Assembly (NCBI GenBank): GCA_947452905.1
Contig: CANGEP010000007.1
Coordinates: 1-64,000, forward strand
Length of the DNA stretch: 64,000 bases
Direction of reading: 5' to 3'
DNA from: Bacteroidota bacterium
Lineage (GTDB): Bacteria; Bacteroidota; Bacteroidia; Chitinophagales; Chitinophagaceae
Every line of letters begins with the position of its first letter. Position 1 is the first letter of the stretch. Made by a program: the position numbers and the translations under genes. Shown one piece after another: positions 44,519 through 56,239 of this stretch. Under the pieces are notes generated by a model that was not told where the DNA came from, ran no database searches, and worked only from the letters and a program-made list of their open reading frames with translations.

Positions 44519-46729
44519 ATGCACATAACCGTTAAAACCGCACAGCAATTAAGATTAACCGAAGAGGAGTTTGAAAGTATCAAACAAAAATTGGGACGTA
44601 CACCAAATTTCACTGAACTATGTGCATTTAGTGGTATGTGGAGTGAGCATTGTAGTTATAAAAACTCTATCAAATGGTTAAAAACTTTACCTCGTGATGG
44701 CGGCAGAATGTTAGTGGCTGCTGGTGAAGAGAATGCAGGACTAATGGATATTGGTAATGATTATGGTGTGGTTTTTAAAATTGAATCACATAATCATCCA
44801 AGTGCGTTGGAACCTTTTCAGGGTGCGGCAACAGGAGTAGGTGGAATACAAAGAGATATTTTTACCATGGGCGCTCGACCTATTGCTTCTTTAAATAGTT
44901 TACGTTTCGGAAAATTAGAAGATAAAAAAACACAACGATTATTAGCGGGGGTGGTACATGGCATTGGTCATTATGGAAACTGTTTTGGCGTTCCTACAGT
45001 GGGTGGTGAATTATATTTCGAACAATGTTATCATACCAATCCATTAGTAAATGCGATGAGTGTGGGAATTGTAAAAGCTGGAAAAACAGTGAGTGCTACT
45101 GCCGAAGGAAAAGGGAATCCAGTTTTTTTTGTAGGTAGTGCTACGGGTAAGGATGGTATTGGAGGGGCAAGTTTTGCATCGGCCGAAATTACTGCTGACA
45201 GTGTGGAGGAATTGCCAGCTGTGCAAGTAGGGGATCCTTTTCAAGAAAAGAAATTATTAGAAGCTTGTTTAGAGGTAATAGAAACAGGTGCTATTGTGGG
45301 TATGCAAGACATGGGTGCAGCAGGTATCATTTGTTCTACTGCAGAGATGAGTGCAAAAGGGGGTGTTGGTATGCGTATCGATTTAGATAAAGTGCCTACA
45401 CGTCAACAAAACATGAAAGCTTGGGAATTATTATTAAGTGAGAGCCAAGAAAGAATGTTAGTAGTCGTTCAAAAAGGAAGAGAAGCAGAAGTATTAGCAG
45501 TATTTGATAAATGGGATTTATCTTGTTCAAATATTGGAGAAGTAACCGATACAGGTTTGTTAGATTTTTATATGCACGGAACTTTAGAAGCATCCTTACC
45601 TGCACATGAATTAGTATTGGGTGGCGGTGCTCCTCAATATACAAGAGAATATAAAACACCTGCTTATTTAGAAAAGGTGAATGCATTTGATATAAATGGA
45701 GTAGCTGATATTACAGATTTAAAATCAACAGTGGAGCAACTGGTGCAAATTCCTAATATTGCTTCTAAGCGTTGGATTTATACTCAATATGATAGCATGG
45801 TAGGTGCTGCCAATACTACAACGAATGCACCTAGTGATGCTGCAGTAGTGTTGGCCAAAGGAACAGGAAAAGCATTGGCCATGACGGTGGATTGTAATAG
45901 TAAATATGTTTATGCTAATCCAGAAACAGGAGCCATGATTGCAGTAGCCGAAGCGGCAAGAAATATTGTATGTAGTGGTGGAGAACCTATTGGTGTAACT
46001 AACTGTTTAAATTTTGGTAATCCTTATGATCCCGAAGTATATTATCAGTTTGTGAAATCGGTTGAAGGTATGGGAAAAGCTTGTCGTAAATTTAATACCC
46101 CAGTAACAGGAGGTAATGTTAGTTTTTACAATCAAAATCCGGATGGTCCTGTATATCCAACACCCACCATTGGTATGGTGGGAATTGTTGAGGATATGAA
46201 AAATAGAATGACCTTAGATTTTAAAAACGAAGGAGATTCAATTGTTTTACTAGGTACACAAATAAATGACATTGGATGTTCTGAGTATTTGCATAAAATA
46301 AAAGGAGTAGAATTTTCTACCGTGCCTCATTTTGATTTAGAGGAGGAGTTTGCTTTGCAAAATTTAGTTGCTGATTTAATAAAAAATAAATCTATTCAAA
46401 GTGCGCATGATATTAGTGAGGGAGGATTAATAGTTACTTTATTAGAATCTGCATTTACAACTAATAAAGGATTTGAGGTAAGTGCTTCAAATAAGACGAT
46501 TCGTAAAGATGCCTATTGGTTAGGAGAAGCTCAAAGTAGGGTAGTTGTATCTTGTAATGCTGTTCAATTGGAAGCTGTTCAAAAAGCAGCAATGGCGGCA
46601 GGAATTGAGTTAGCCGTAATTGGTAAAGTAACTCTTGGCGCTGTGAAAGTGGAAGGCGAGGATTGGGGTAATATAACCGATTGGAAAAATAAATATGACA
46701 CTGCTATCGAAAAACAATTAGCAAAATAA
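44519..46729 (+). CDS. purL: Phosphoribosylformylglycinamidine synthase subunit PurL (small form)
   Basis: 736 residues, the small PurL form that needs separate PurS and PurQ partners. It converts FGAR to FGAM in purine synthesis using ammonia from PurQ. Landmarks: SEHCSYKNS near residue 43, the ATP-site IESHNHPSALEPFQGAATGVGGIQRD, VGDPFQEKKLLEACLE, MQDMGAAGIICSTAEMSAKGGVG and the second-half SGGEPIGVTNCLNFGNP and HDISEGGL. purQ and purS are not in the window. The hldD gene starts 6 bases after the stop. Confidence 0.97.
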   Translation: MHITVKTAQQLRLTEEEFESIKQKLGRTPNFTELCAFSGMWSEHCSYKNSIKWLKTLPRDGGRMLVAAGEENAGLMDIGNDYGVVFKIESHNHPSALEPFQGAATGVGGIQRDIFTMGARPIASLNSLRFGKLEDKKTQRLLAGVVHGIGHYGNCFGVPTVGGELYFEQCYHTNPLVNAMSVGIVKAGKTVSATAEGKGNPVFFVGSATGKDGIGGASFASAEITADSVEELPAVQVGDPFQEKKLLEACLEVIETGAIVGMQDMGAAGIICSTAEMSAKGGVGMRIDLDKVPTRQQNMKAWELLLSESQERMLVVVQKGREAEVLAVFDKWDLSCSNIGEVTDTGLLDFYMHGTLEASLPAHELVLGGGAPQYTREYKTPAYLEKVNAFDINGVADITDLKSTVEQLVQIPNIASKRWIYTQYDSMVGAANTTTNAPSDAAVVLAKGTGKALAMTVDCNSKYVYANPETGAMIAVAEAARNIVCSGGEPIGVTNCLNFGNPYDPEVYYQFVKSVEGMGKACRKFNTPVTGGNVSFYNQNPDGPVYPTPTIGMVGIVEDMKNRMTLDFKNEGDSIVLLGTQINDIGCSEYLHKIKGVEFSTVPHFDLEEEFALQNLVADLIKNKSIQSAHDISEGGLIVTLLESAFTTNKGFEVSASNKTIRKDAYWLGEAQSRVVVSCNAVQLEAVQKAAMAAGIELAVIGKVTLGAVKVEGEDWGNITDWKNKYDTAIEKQLAK

Positions 46730-46735
46730 AGTGCA

Positions 46736-47737
46736 ATGTTAAAACAGCCCACTATAGCTATTACAGGTACCGCCGGTTTTATTGGATCGGTATTTGTTCA
46801 GTTCTTAAACGAGCAGGGCTATACTAATTTGTTATTAGTGGATGATTTTGGAGTGGAGGAGAAAAGAAAAAACTGGGAACAAAAAACATATGCCAAGCTT
46901 ATTGAGCGCCAAGCTTTTTTAGCACAATTAGAAAACGACGAATTAAGTATTGATATTATTATTCATCTTGGTGCAAGAACAGATACCACCGAATTTAATT
47001 ATGCAGTACACGAGGAGCTGAATGTTGAATATTCAAAAGCTATGTGGGACTATGCAAGTAAAAAGCAAATTCCTTTAATTTACGCTTCTTCGGCAGCTAC
47101 TTATGGAGCTGGCGAACATGGTTATGAGGATAGCCACAGTATTTTAGATAAATTACAACCATTGAATCCTTACGGAATTAGTAAGAATGAATTTGATAAA
47201 TGGGCCTTGCAACAAACAAGCGCTCCAACTTTATGGACAGGCTTAAAATTCTTTAATGTATATGGGCCAAACGAAGGTCATAAAGCTAGAATGGCAAGTG
47301 TGATATTTCACTCCTTTAATCAAATCAAAGAAACCGGCTTAGTTAAATTATTTAAAAGTCATCGTCCCGATTTTAAAGACGGTGAACAATTACGTGATTT
47401 TATTTATGTTAAAGATTTAGTGAGTGTAATTTATTGGATGATGTTGCAGATGTTAGCGAGTACCTGGGATTCCAAAAATAATGGATTATATAATTTAGGT
47501 ACTGGTAAGGCAAGATCTTTTTACGATTTAGCTACCAATACGTTTACAGCGCAGGGCTTAGTCCCTAATATCGAGTTTATTGATATGCCAATAGATATAA
47601 GAGATAAGTATCAATATTTTACCGAAGCCAATATGAGTAAGCTTCGTGCAGCTGGTTACGACAAAGCTTTTACAAGTTTAGAAGACGGTGTTAGTGATTA
47701 TGTCAAAAATTATTTGCTCCCCGCAAAGGGTTACTAA
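46736..47737 (+). CDS. hldD: ADP-glyceromanno-heptose 6-epimerase
   Basis: 333 residues of the extended short-chain dehydrogenase family. The NADP-binding motif GTAGFIGSVF (11-20), SSAATYG and the catalytic Y146-x3-K150 (YGISK) are visible, plus the HldD-specific HLGARTDTTEFNY and the C-terminal DIRDKYQYFTEANMSKLRAAGY. It makes ADP-L-glycero-D-manno-heptose for the lipopolysaccharide core or surface glycans. It follows purL by 6 bases and should share its transcript, although the pathways are unrelated. Confidence 0.94.
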   Translation: MLKQPTIAITGTAGFIGSVFVQFLNEQGYTNLLLVDDFGVEEKRKNWEQKTYAKLIERQAFLAQLENDELSIDIIIHLGARTDTTEFNYAVHEELNVEYSKAMWDYASKKQIPLIYASSAATYGAGEHGYEDSHSILDKLQPLNPYGISKNEFDKWALQQTSAPTLWTGLKFFNVYGPNEGHKARMASVIFHSFNQIKETGLVKLFKSHRPDFKDGEQLRDFIYVKDLVSVIYWMMLQMLASTWDSKNNGLYNLGTGKARSFYDLATNTFTAQGLVPNIEFIDMPIDIRDKYQYFTEANMSKLRAAGYDKAFTSLEDGVSDYVKNYLLPAKGY

Positions 47738-47893
47738 TTTAACATTGAAAGCTTTTTCTCAAAAGATTCATCGATCATTTTTATTAAAACATATTTATGG
47801 CTTCGCAGTGCTAAACGCTCGAATGTTCGACTCGAATCTTTTTTAATCAAATCCAATAAATATATATTACAAAATTTCAAAAATTTAAATATC

Positions 47894-48697
47894 ATGTCGA
47901 ACCAAAATATTACAATCATAGGCGGTGGAAATTTAGGCGCCTCTATTGCAGAAGGATTAATTGCTAGTGGATTTATACAAGCAAGCCAAATTACTATTAC
48001 CAAAAGAAATTTAGCCACACTACAATCTTTAATAGATAAGGGAGTGCAGGTTACCTCTGATAATCAAATGGCCATAAAAAATGCCGACTTTGTAATTTTA
48101 GCTGTAAAGCCTTTTCAATTAAAAGATATTGTTAACGATATACAGCCTTTATTAGTTGCGGGTAAGCATACTATTATAAGTGTAGCAACTGGTGTTTGGA
48201 TAAAGGATATGGAGCAAATGTTAAATTCTGATTTTGCTTTGTTAAGAGCCATGCCTAATACTGCTATTGCCATTCAACAAAGTATGACCTGTATTTGTGC
48301 CAATGAAAAAGCAAAAGATAAAGTCACTTATGTAACTGAATTATTCAATCAATTAGGAAAAACTATTGTGATTGATGAAAAATTAATGGATGCCGCAACG
48401 GTATTAGGTGCTTGTGGAACTGCTTATGCTTTAAGATATATACGTGCTAATATTCAAGGAGGAATTGAAATTGGTTTTAGTGCTGCACAAGCTTCTTTAA
48501 TTGCTGCACAAACGGTGAAAGGTGCTGCCGATTTACTACTCACTAAAAATACACATCCAGAACAAGAGATTGATAAAGTAACCACCCCAATGGGTTGTAC
48601 CATTGCTGGCTTAAATGAGATGGAGCATCAGGGCTTTAGCTCTTCTTTAATTAGAGGACTTACTGCCAGTTATCGAAAGATTAAAAATGACATGTAG
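47894..48697 (+). CDS. proC: Pyrroline-5-carboxylate reductase
   Basis: 267 residues. The N-terminal Rossmann motif ITIIGGGNLGASIAEGL binds NAD(P)H; the conserved LLRAMPNTAIAIQQSMTCI and the C-terminal VTTPMGCTIAGLNEMEHQGFSSSLIRGL signature are complete. It performs the last step of proline synthesis. The 156-base gap from hldD has no terminator or clear promoter. Confidence 0.96.
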   Translation: MSNQNITIIGGGNLGASIAEGLIASGFIQASQITITKRNLATLQSLIDKGVQVTSDNQMAIKNADFVILAVKPFQLKDIVNDIQPLLVAGKHTIISVATGVWIKDMEQMLNSDFALLRAMPNTAIAIQQSMTCICANEKAKDKVTYVTELFNQLGKTIVIDEKLMDAATVLGACGTAYALRYIRANIQGGIEIGFSAAQASLIAAQTVKGAADLLLTKNTHPEQEIDKVTTPMGCTIAGLNEMEHQGFSSSLIRGLTASYRKIKNDM

Positions 48698-48704
48698 TAG
48701 TAAA

Positions 48705-48749
48705 TTGAAAAAAGCAGTGTAATAATAAAAGCTATTATTACACTGCTTT
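48705..48749 (-). terminator. Intrinsic terminator between proC and the hydrolase gene
   Basis: A 17-bp perfect stem: AAAGCAGTGTAATAATA (48711-48727) with TATTATTACACTGCTTT (48733-48749). The T run follows on the minus strand, so it ends the hydrolase transcript; it may also slow plus-strand transcripts from proC. Confidence 0.85.
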
Positions 48750-48795
48750 ACTAATAAATGAATCCTTTTCTAGTTTTTCTTAGTCAAATAAAAAA

Positions 48796-49671
48796 TTAGT
48801 GTGCCTTTAAAAAAGCTATGGCTTTTGTATAAGCATCTGCAGTGGCTGCCGCATTATAACTTGGGTTGCTTGGATTGGCAAAACCATGGCCGGCATCATA
48901 TCTGTTCACGCTTAAATTCTTACCAGCTTCTTTCATACTTTTTTCAAAATCATCAACCATAGCAGGTGAAGGAGCTTGGTCTTTGTTACCAAAGAATCCT
49001 ATAATATCACATTGAATAGATTTTATTTTATCCATATTAGTTTCGGGACGGCCATAATACATAACAGTTCCTTTGGCTTGAGGTCCTGCAAGGATAGCTG
49101 TTTGTAATGACCACATGCCACCAAAACACCAACCCACACTATAAATACTAGCTTTATTGCCTGCATGTTTAATGGCGCCTTGAATAATAGCCGTCATTCT
49201 ACCCATATCAGCACCGCGCATTAATTTAATTGCACTATCAGGTGTAGCAGCCACTTTTCCATCATACATATCTAGTGCCATAACGTTTACATCTCCTAAA
49301 TCGGTAAAGTATTTATCAGCTTCTAATTTAATGTTCTCATTTAAACCCCACCATTCTTGAATTACAATAAGCCATTTATTGGTTTTTTTCTTTGCTGCAA
49401 TAAAATAGGCACTAGCTTCTTTGCCATCGGCTGCTGTATAAGAAGTCATGCTTCCCAATAAATTAGCGGCATCTACCATTTTAGGGCTAGGGTGTAAGGC
49501 GGCAAAAGCTGGAGTTGAAGCCTCCAATTTATAAGCTTCTTGGGTTTCCATGTTTAAACAAGCAATTACATCGGCTTTTTGTACTTGTTCTGCTTGAGTA
49601 TGTTTCCAGTTCCAGCTTAGGATGCTAACGGTAAAAATGAGTGCCAAAAGGGCAAAAATGGATTTTTTCAT
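48796..49671 (-). CDS. Secreted dienelactone hydrolase family protein
   Basis: 291 residues with a signal peptide (hydrophobic residues 4-19). The alpha/beta hydrolase core of the dienelactone hydrolase family has the nucleophile C182 in SVGWCFGGMWSLQ, D231 in GNKDQAP and H262 in DAGHGFANP. The first 90 residues are an extension not present in classic enzymes. The IQEWWGLNENIK segment is typical. Natural substrates are unknown. The only gene in its transcript. Confidence 0.9.
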   Translation of the reverse strand: MKKSIFALLALIFTVSILSWNWKHTQAEQVQKADVIACLNMETQEAYKLEASTPAFAALHPSPKMVDAANLLGSMTSYTAADGKEASAYFIAAKKKTNKWLIVIQEWWGLNENIKLEADKYFTDLGDVNVMALDMYDGKVAATPDSAIKLMRGADMGRMTAIIQGAIKHAGNKASIYSVGWCFGGMWSLQTAILAGPQAKGTVMYYGRPETNMDKIKSIQCDIIGFFGNKDQAPSPAMVDDFEKSMKEAGKNLSVNRYDAGHGFANPSNPSYNAAATADAYTKAIAFLKAH

Positions 49672-49774
49672 AGAATTTTATTGATTTTGGATGAAGATGT
49701 TCACTTTTAAATAACATTTTTAAACATTTTAAGTTCAGGCTTGTCAGCGATTTTTTTCTCGTGTTTTTTTAGTG

Positions 49775-49782
49775 TAGGTTTG
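49775..49782 (+). promoter_or_regulatory. -7 promoter element upstream of pyrG leader
   Basis: TAGGTTTG fits TAnnTTTG. It would give a leader of about 120 bases before pyrG, long for this window. No clear -33. Confidence 0.4.
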
Positions 49783-49823
49783 TATGACCTCTCAGCTTTT
49801 TTTCCCATTAAAGATAGGTCTAA

Positions 49824-51515
<1,692 letters not shown>

Positions 51516-51554
51516 TAATTTTGATTACCTTGTTAGGCATAAATACCTAATATT

Positions 51555-53741
51555 ATGTATTCGAAAACAGTTTTCTTTTTTCTTGTATTAGTATCTATAC
51601 AAGCGTATAGTCAGGCCCCTCAAAATTTAATTTGGGCTAAGGATGACCAATCCTTTTTTTCTTTAAGTAAAGGAAATATCCTTTTGCAAGAACCCGGCAA
51701 AACGGAATCTGTAAAAATTCTAGCGGGGACTGATTTGCTTGTAAAGGGTGAAAAAAAACCAATTGAAATAAAAAGTTTTTCCCTTTCTGCAGATCAAAAT
51801 CTGGTACTTATTCTAACCAACGCAAAGAAAGTTTGGAGGTACGAAACTATTGGTGATTATTTTGTGTTTAATACCCAGACTAAAAAATTACAACAAGTAG
51901 GTAAAAAATTTCCTGCTTCCTCCTTACAATTTGCAAAATTTTCTCCCGATGAGAAGTGGGTAGCCTATGTAAGTGGTCATAATATATATGCAGAGCAATT
52001 AGCCACTGGGAATATCATCGCCCTAACTAAAGAGGGTAGTAAATATTTAATTAATGGAACTTTTGATTGGGCTTACGAAGAAGAGTTTTTTTGTAGAGAT
52101 GGATTTAGATGGAGTCCTGATAGTAAAAGCATTGCCTATTGGCAAGTAAATGCTACAGGGGTAAAGAGTTATTTAATGATTAACAATACGGATGCTAATT
52201 ATCCTTTTGCAGTGCCAGTAGAATATCCCATTGCAGGTGAAAAGCCATCGCCTGTTAAAATAGGAGTGGTAAGCCTTGCTACACAAAAAACCAAATGGAT
52301 GCAAACCCCGGATGATGCTGTTTTAGGTTCCTATATGCCCAGAATGGAATGGGTGCCTAGCGGAAAGGAATTAGTTATTCAACATTTAAATCGGAAACAA
52401 AATACGAGTCAATTATTACTAGCAGATGTACAAACAACTGCTGTGAAAATGATTTACAAAGAGCAAGAAAATACTTGGATTGATATTATGCCTTTATGGG
52501 ATAATAATTATGCGAATGGAGGATGGGATTGGTTAGCAGACGGCAAGCAATTTTTGTGGGCTAATGAATCTGATGGCTGGAGGCACTTTTATATCCAATC
52601 TCTACAAGGAGATAAACCTATTTGTATTACACCAGGTGATTATGATGTAATGAAAACTGCTAGAGTAGATTTTAAAAATCACAGATTATTTTTTTATGCG
52701 TCTCCTAAAAATGCAACAGAACAATATTTATATGTTATTAATTGGGATAAGCCTGGTAAGGCTCAATTACTAAGTCCTGAAAATGAAAAAGGAACACATG
52801 AATATATGATTAGCCCAAAAGGGGATATTGCAAGACATAGTTTTTCTAATATTAATGTAATGCCAGTAAGTGAATGGATTACACTACCTAATCATCAAGC
52901 AATGGGTGTTTCCAATGTCGCTAATGCCTTAGTAGCCACTAAACCCGCTAATAACGCACCTGAATTTTTTACAGTTACCACCAGCGATGGTGTAACGATG
53001 GATGCTTGGATGGTAAAACCTAAAAATTTTGATGCTTCTAAAAAGTATCCCATTGTGTTTTATGTGTACACAGAACCATGGGGGCAAACAGCAAAAAATG
53101 AATACGGTACAGGACGTAATTTTTTATACAATGGATCTATGGAAGAAGACGGATATATCTATGTAAGTATGGATAACAGAGGTACTCCAGTGCCTAAGGG
53201 AAGAGCATGGCGTAAATCAGTGTATCAAAAAATTGGAGAGGTAAACATAAGAGATCAAGCCATGGGGGCAAAAGAAATTTTTAAACTTCCTTTTGTAGAT
53301 ACTAGCAGAGTGGCTGTTTGGGGTTGGAGCGGAGGTGGTTCTGCTACGCTCAATTTAATGTTTCAATATCCTGAAATTTATAAAACGGGAATATCCATCG
53401 CTGGGGTAGGAAGCCAACTCACTTATGATAATATTTATCAAGAAAGATATATGGGTTTACCACAAGAAGATAAATCTGTTTTTGTAAAAGGATCACCTAT
53501 TAGTTATGCCAAAAATTTAAAAGGAAACCTATTGTACATTCATGGTACAGGGGATGATAATGTTCATTATCAAAACGCAGAATTACTTATTAATGAGTTA
53601 ATTAAATACGGCAAACAATTTTCTTTAATGAGTTACCCCAATCGAACACACGCTATATCAGAGGGTGAAGGAACAGTACCTCATTTAATAGCACTATATA
53701 CCCGTTATTTACGTCAAAATTGCCCTCCTGGTGCAAGGTAG
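51555..53741 (+). CDS. S9 family peptidase, dipeptidyl peptidase IV-like
   Basis: 728 residues with a signal peptide (residues 4-18, cleavage near AYSQ). The N-terminal beta-propeller contains the DPP-IV double-Glu motif in FDWAYEEEFFCRDGFRWSPDS, which binds the substrate N-terminus. The C-terminal alpha/beta hydrolase domain has nucleophile S592 in GWSGGG, Asp in GTGDDNVHYQN and His in NRTHAISEG. Canonical DPP-IV has GWSYGG, so the Tyr is replaced by Gly. It should release X-Pro or X-Ala dipeptides in the periplasm. It follows pyrG by 39 bases. Confidence 0.93.
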   Translation: MYSKTVFFFLVLVSIQAYSQAPQNLIWAKDDQSFFSLSKGNILLQEPGKTESVKILAGTDLLVKGEKKPIEIKSFSLSADQNLVLILTNAKKVWRYETIGDYFVFNTQTKKLQQVGKKFPASSLQFAKFSPDEKWVAYVSGHNIYAEQLATGNIIALTKEGSKYLINGTFDWAYEEEFFCRDGFRWSPDSKSIAYWQVNATGVKSYLMINNTDANYPFAVPVEYPIAGEKPSPVKIGVVSLATQKTKWMQTPDDAVLGSYMPRMEWVPSGKELVIQHLNRKQNTSQLLLADVQTTAVKMIYKEQENTWIDIMPLWDNNYANGGWDWLADGKQFLWANESDGWRHFYIQSLQGDKPICITPGDYDVMKTARVDFKNHRLFFYASPKNATEQYLYVINWDKPGKAQLLSPENEKGTHEYMISPKGDIARHSFSNINVMPVSEWITLPNHQAMGVSNVANALVATKPANNAPEFFTVTTSDGVTMDAWMVKPKNFDASKKYPIVFYVYTEPWGQTAKNEYGTGRNFLYNGSMEEDGYIYVSMDNRGTPVPKGRAWRKSVYQKIGEVNIRDQAMGAKEIFKLPFVDTSRVAVWGWSGGGSATLNLMFQYPEIYKTGISIAGVGSQLTYDNIYQERYMGLPQEDKSVFVKGSPISYAKNLKGNLLYIHGTGDDNVHYQNAELLINELIKYGKQFSLMSYPNRTHAISEGEGTVPHLIALYTRYLRQNCPPGAR

Positions 53742-53757
53742 TTGCCATCAAATCACT

Positions 53758-53765
53758 TACCTTTG
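53758..53765 (+). promoter_or_regulatory. -7 promoter element for yidC
   Basis: TACCTTTG, exact TAnnTTTG, 30 bases upstream of the yidC ATG. No clear -33. Confidence 0.5.
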
Positions 53766-53795
53766 AGGCTCCAAAATAAAAGATAAAAACGAAGT

Positions 53796-55610
53796 ATGAA
53801 TACGGATAAAAATACGGTCATTGGGTTCATTTTATTAGCTGGTTTATTTTTTACCTATTTCTGGTATACAAATAAGCAGCAAACCGAAATGCAAAATTAT
53901 AAAAAGCATATCGATGATTCTGTAGCTATGGTAAAAGCGGCTGCCGATAAAATCGCTGCAGCTAAAACAGCCTTGTTAAAAGATACAAGTGCTGCTGCTA
54001 TAGAGAAGCTTGCAGTAGATACGCTTAAAGAACAAATTACTTCTATTGAGAACGAAGTAGTTAAAGTTGATTTTAGCAATAGAGGTGGTCAAATTGTGGG
54101 AGTTACTTTAAAAAAGTATACGAATTCACTAAAGAAAAAAGTTACTTTAGGGGATAGTAGTTCATTAAACTATCCAGTGAATTTGGGTAACAACCAAACG
54201 GCTCAAATTAATCAAGTTTTATTTCCTGTAGTTAATCTGGTACCTGCCGAAAATGGGGTCCAAAAAGTTGAATATGTATTTACTACTCCAACTGGGAAAA
54301 CAATTCGTCATCAATTTTCTGTATATCCAAACAAATACAATATTGATTGGAACATTCAATTAGAGGGGGCAGATCAATTATTAACTAATGGTCAGCTTAA
54401 TTTAAATTGGGATGTACACTCTTATCAACAAGAGCGAACTTCGGTATATGAAAGACAGGTTTCAAATGTTTGTTTCTCTGAAGGAAATGAATTTGATTAT
54501 ATCTCAAGTAAAGAAAGTCACAATTTTGAAAAGAATATTCAATGGGTGGGTTTAAGCCAACAATTCTTTAATACTTCTTTAATAGCTAAAGAAGGGTTTG
54601 CTACTGGAAAAGTTTCTTGGAAACGTAAAACAGATAGCAGCAATGCTTTGGCAACAATGGAATCTCAGCTACAAACTAAAGTAGCAGGTGCGGTGGTTAA
54701 TGTTCCACTAGCAGTATATTATGGTCCTAACGATTTCCAAATTTTAAAAGGACAAGCACCTGAAATGGAAAAGATTGTAAACTTAGGTAGAGATTTATAT
54801 TCTTTTGTGCGTCCTATTAATAAGTATATCATTATGCCTGTGTTCGATTTCTTTGCAGGCTTTGTTTCAAATTATGGATGGGTGGTTTTATTATTAACCA
54901 TTTTTATTCGTTTGGTAACCTCTCCTTTGACCTATTCCTCCTATTTGAGTAGTGCAAAAATGAAAGTATTAAAGCCAGAGTTAGACGAAATAAAAAAGAA
55001 GTTGGGCGATGATCAGCAAGGTTTTGCGATGGAACAAATGAAATTATTTAGAGAAGCAGGTGTGAATCCTTTAGGTGGGTGTATTCCTGCACTTTTACAA
55101 ATTCCTATATTCTTTGCCTTGTATAGTTTCTTTAATTCTAATATTTCTTTAAGAGGTCAATCTTTCTTGTGGGCGAAGGACTTATCAAGTTATGATGTTA
55201 TTGCGCAATTACCTTTCAATGTTCCAATGGGCTTTGGTGATCATATTAGTTTATTTACTTTAACTGCAGTAGCTACTTCGGTATTAATATCTGTGTATAA
55301 TATGGCCATGACACCTACGCAAGACAATCCTGCCTTAAAATACATGCCATATATATTCCCAGTAATGTTGTTGTTTATCTTTAATAGATTACCATCGGCC
55401 TTAACCTGGTATTATACTGTTTCTAATGTGGTTACCTTATTATTACAATTTGTGATTCAAAAATTTATTATCAATCATGATAAGATTTTAGCGGATATAG
55501 ATGTAAAACGTAAGTCTCCAAAAAAGAAAAGTAGTTGGCAAGAAAAGTATGAACAAATGGCTGCTTCTCAAAAAAAGCTACAAGACATAAAAGATCGTAC
55601 AAAAAAATAA
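53796..55610 (+). CDS. yidC: Membrane protein insertase YidC
   Basis: 604 residues, the Gram-negative form. An N-terminal transmembrane helix (about 8-23) is followed by a large periplasmic beta domain (about 70-320) and the conserved insertase core of five helices starting near 345, with the groove arginine in LLTIFIRLVTSPL and the cytoplasmic helical hairpin MKVLKPELDEIKKKLGDD. The tail is very basic (KRKSPKKKSSWQEKYEQ), able to contact ribosomes. It inserts inner membrane proteins alone or with SecYEG. Confidence 0.97.
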   Translation: MNTDKNTVIGFILLAGLFFTYFWYTNKQQTEMQNYKKHIDDSVAMVKAAADKIAAAKTALLKDTSAAAIEKLAVDTLKEQITSIENEVVKVDFSNRGGQIVGVTLKKYTNSLKKKVTLGDSSSLNYPVNLGNNQTAQINQVLFPVVNLVPAENGVQKVEYVFTTPTGKTIRHQFSVYPNKYNIDWNIQLEGADQLLTNGQLNLNWDVHSYQQERTSVYERQVSNVCFSEGNEFDYISSKESHNFEKNIQWVGLSQQFFNTSLIAKEGFATGKVSWKRKTDSSNALATMESQLQTKVAGAVVNVPLAVYYGPNDFQILKGQAPEMEKIVNLGRDLYSFVRPINKYIIMPVFDFFAGFVSNYGWVVLLLTIFIRLVTSPLTYSSYLSSAKMKVLKPELDEIKKKLGDDQQGFAMEQMKLFREAGVNPLGGCIPALLQIPIFFALYSFFNSNISLRGQSFLWAKDLSSYDVIAQLPFNVPMGFGDHISLFTLTAVATSVLISVYNMAMTPTQDNPALKYMPYIFPVMLLFIFNRLPSALTWYYTVSNVVTLLLQFVIQKFIINHDKILADIDVKRKSPKKKSSWQEKYEQMAASQKKLQDIKDRTKK

Positions 55611-55628
55611 ACGATTTATTGCCCCCAA

Positions 55629-56231
55629 ATGAAGCTTAGCATACCCCCCTTAATAATATGCTTAACCTTATTTTTGGTAAGCGCTGAGGCGCAAACCAAA
55701 CTAGTAGGGGAGTGTGCACTTAGGTATGTAATAATACAAGATCATGATACTATTGGATCAAAAAAAGTTTTAATAAAAGGGGATCAATGTAAAACTGTAT
55801 TAATTACTAAGCAACTTACACAAACACTTTATTTTAATAAGCAGGACTCTTTAGCTTCGGTCACTAAAGAGATGGGTAATACTAAAATTTTACAGCAAGT
55901 TAAATTTCCACAAGTTTCTTTAATAAAAGTGCAGTCCATTGCGGAATTAACTAATACTGATTCATTAACAGTGCTGGGTTATTTGTGCAAAGGAATGCAA
56001 GTTATGATGAGTGATAGCAGTTATTATCAACTTTGGTATACGCCACAGTTAGCTACTACCGTAAATACTTTCGAATCCATTTTCGAAAACATATCTGGAC
56101 TTGTTTTATCGTATACTGTGTTTCCCTTAAAAGGAAAGCCAATACAATACAATGCTATTAGCATAGATTTAAGCCCCATTGCGCTTAGTCAATTTTACAT
56201 TAATAAGGAAAACTTTCAACTAGTAGACTAA
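55629..56231 (+). CDS. Secreted hypothetical protein
   Basis: 200 residues with a signal peptide (residues 5-20, cleavage near AEAQ). The mature part has alternating strands (LVGECALRYVIIQDHDTIGSKKVLIKGDQCKTVL) and later LWYTPQLATTVNTFESIFENISGLVLSYTV. The layout resembles periplasmic GLPGLI- or DUF4412-type beta proteins of Bacteroidota, but I cannot place it firmly. It follows yidC by 18 bases on the same strand, so it is probably in its transcript. Confidence 0.7.
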   Translation: MKLSIPPLIICLTLFLVSAEAQTKLVGECALRYVIIQDHDTIGSKKVLIKGDQCKTVLITKQLTQTLYFNKQDSLASVTKEMGNTKILQQVKFPQVSLIKVQSIAELTNTDSLTVLGYLCKGMQVMMSDSSYYQLWYTPQLATTVNTFESIFENISGLVLSYTVFPLKGKPIQYNAISIDLSPIALSQFYINKENFQLVD

Positions 56232-56239
56232 ACCTTGAC

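Noticed and set aside
47734-48018. Minus-strand 94-codon frame between hldD and proC
   Set aside because: It mostly overlaps the proC coding region in another frame, and its predicted protein has no family features.
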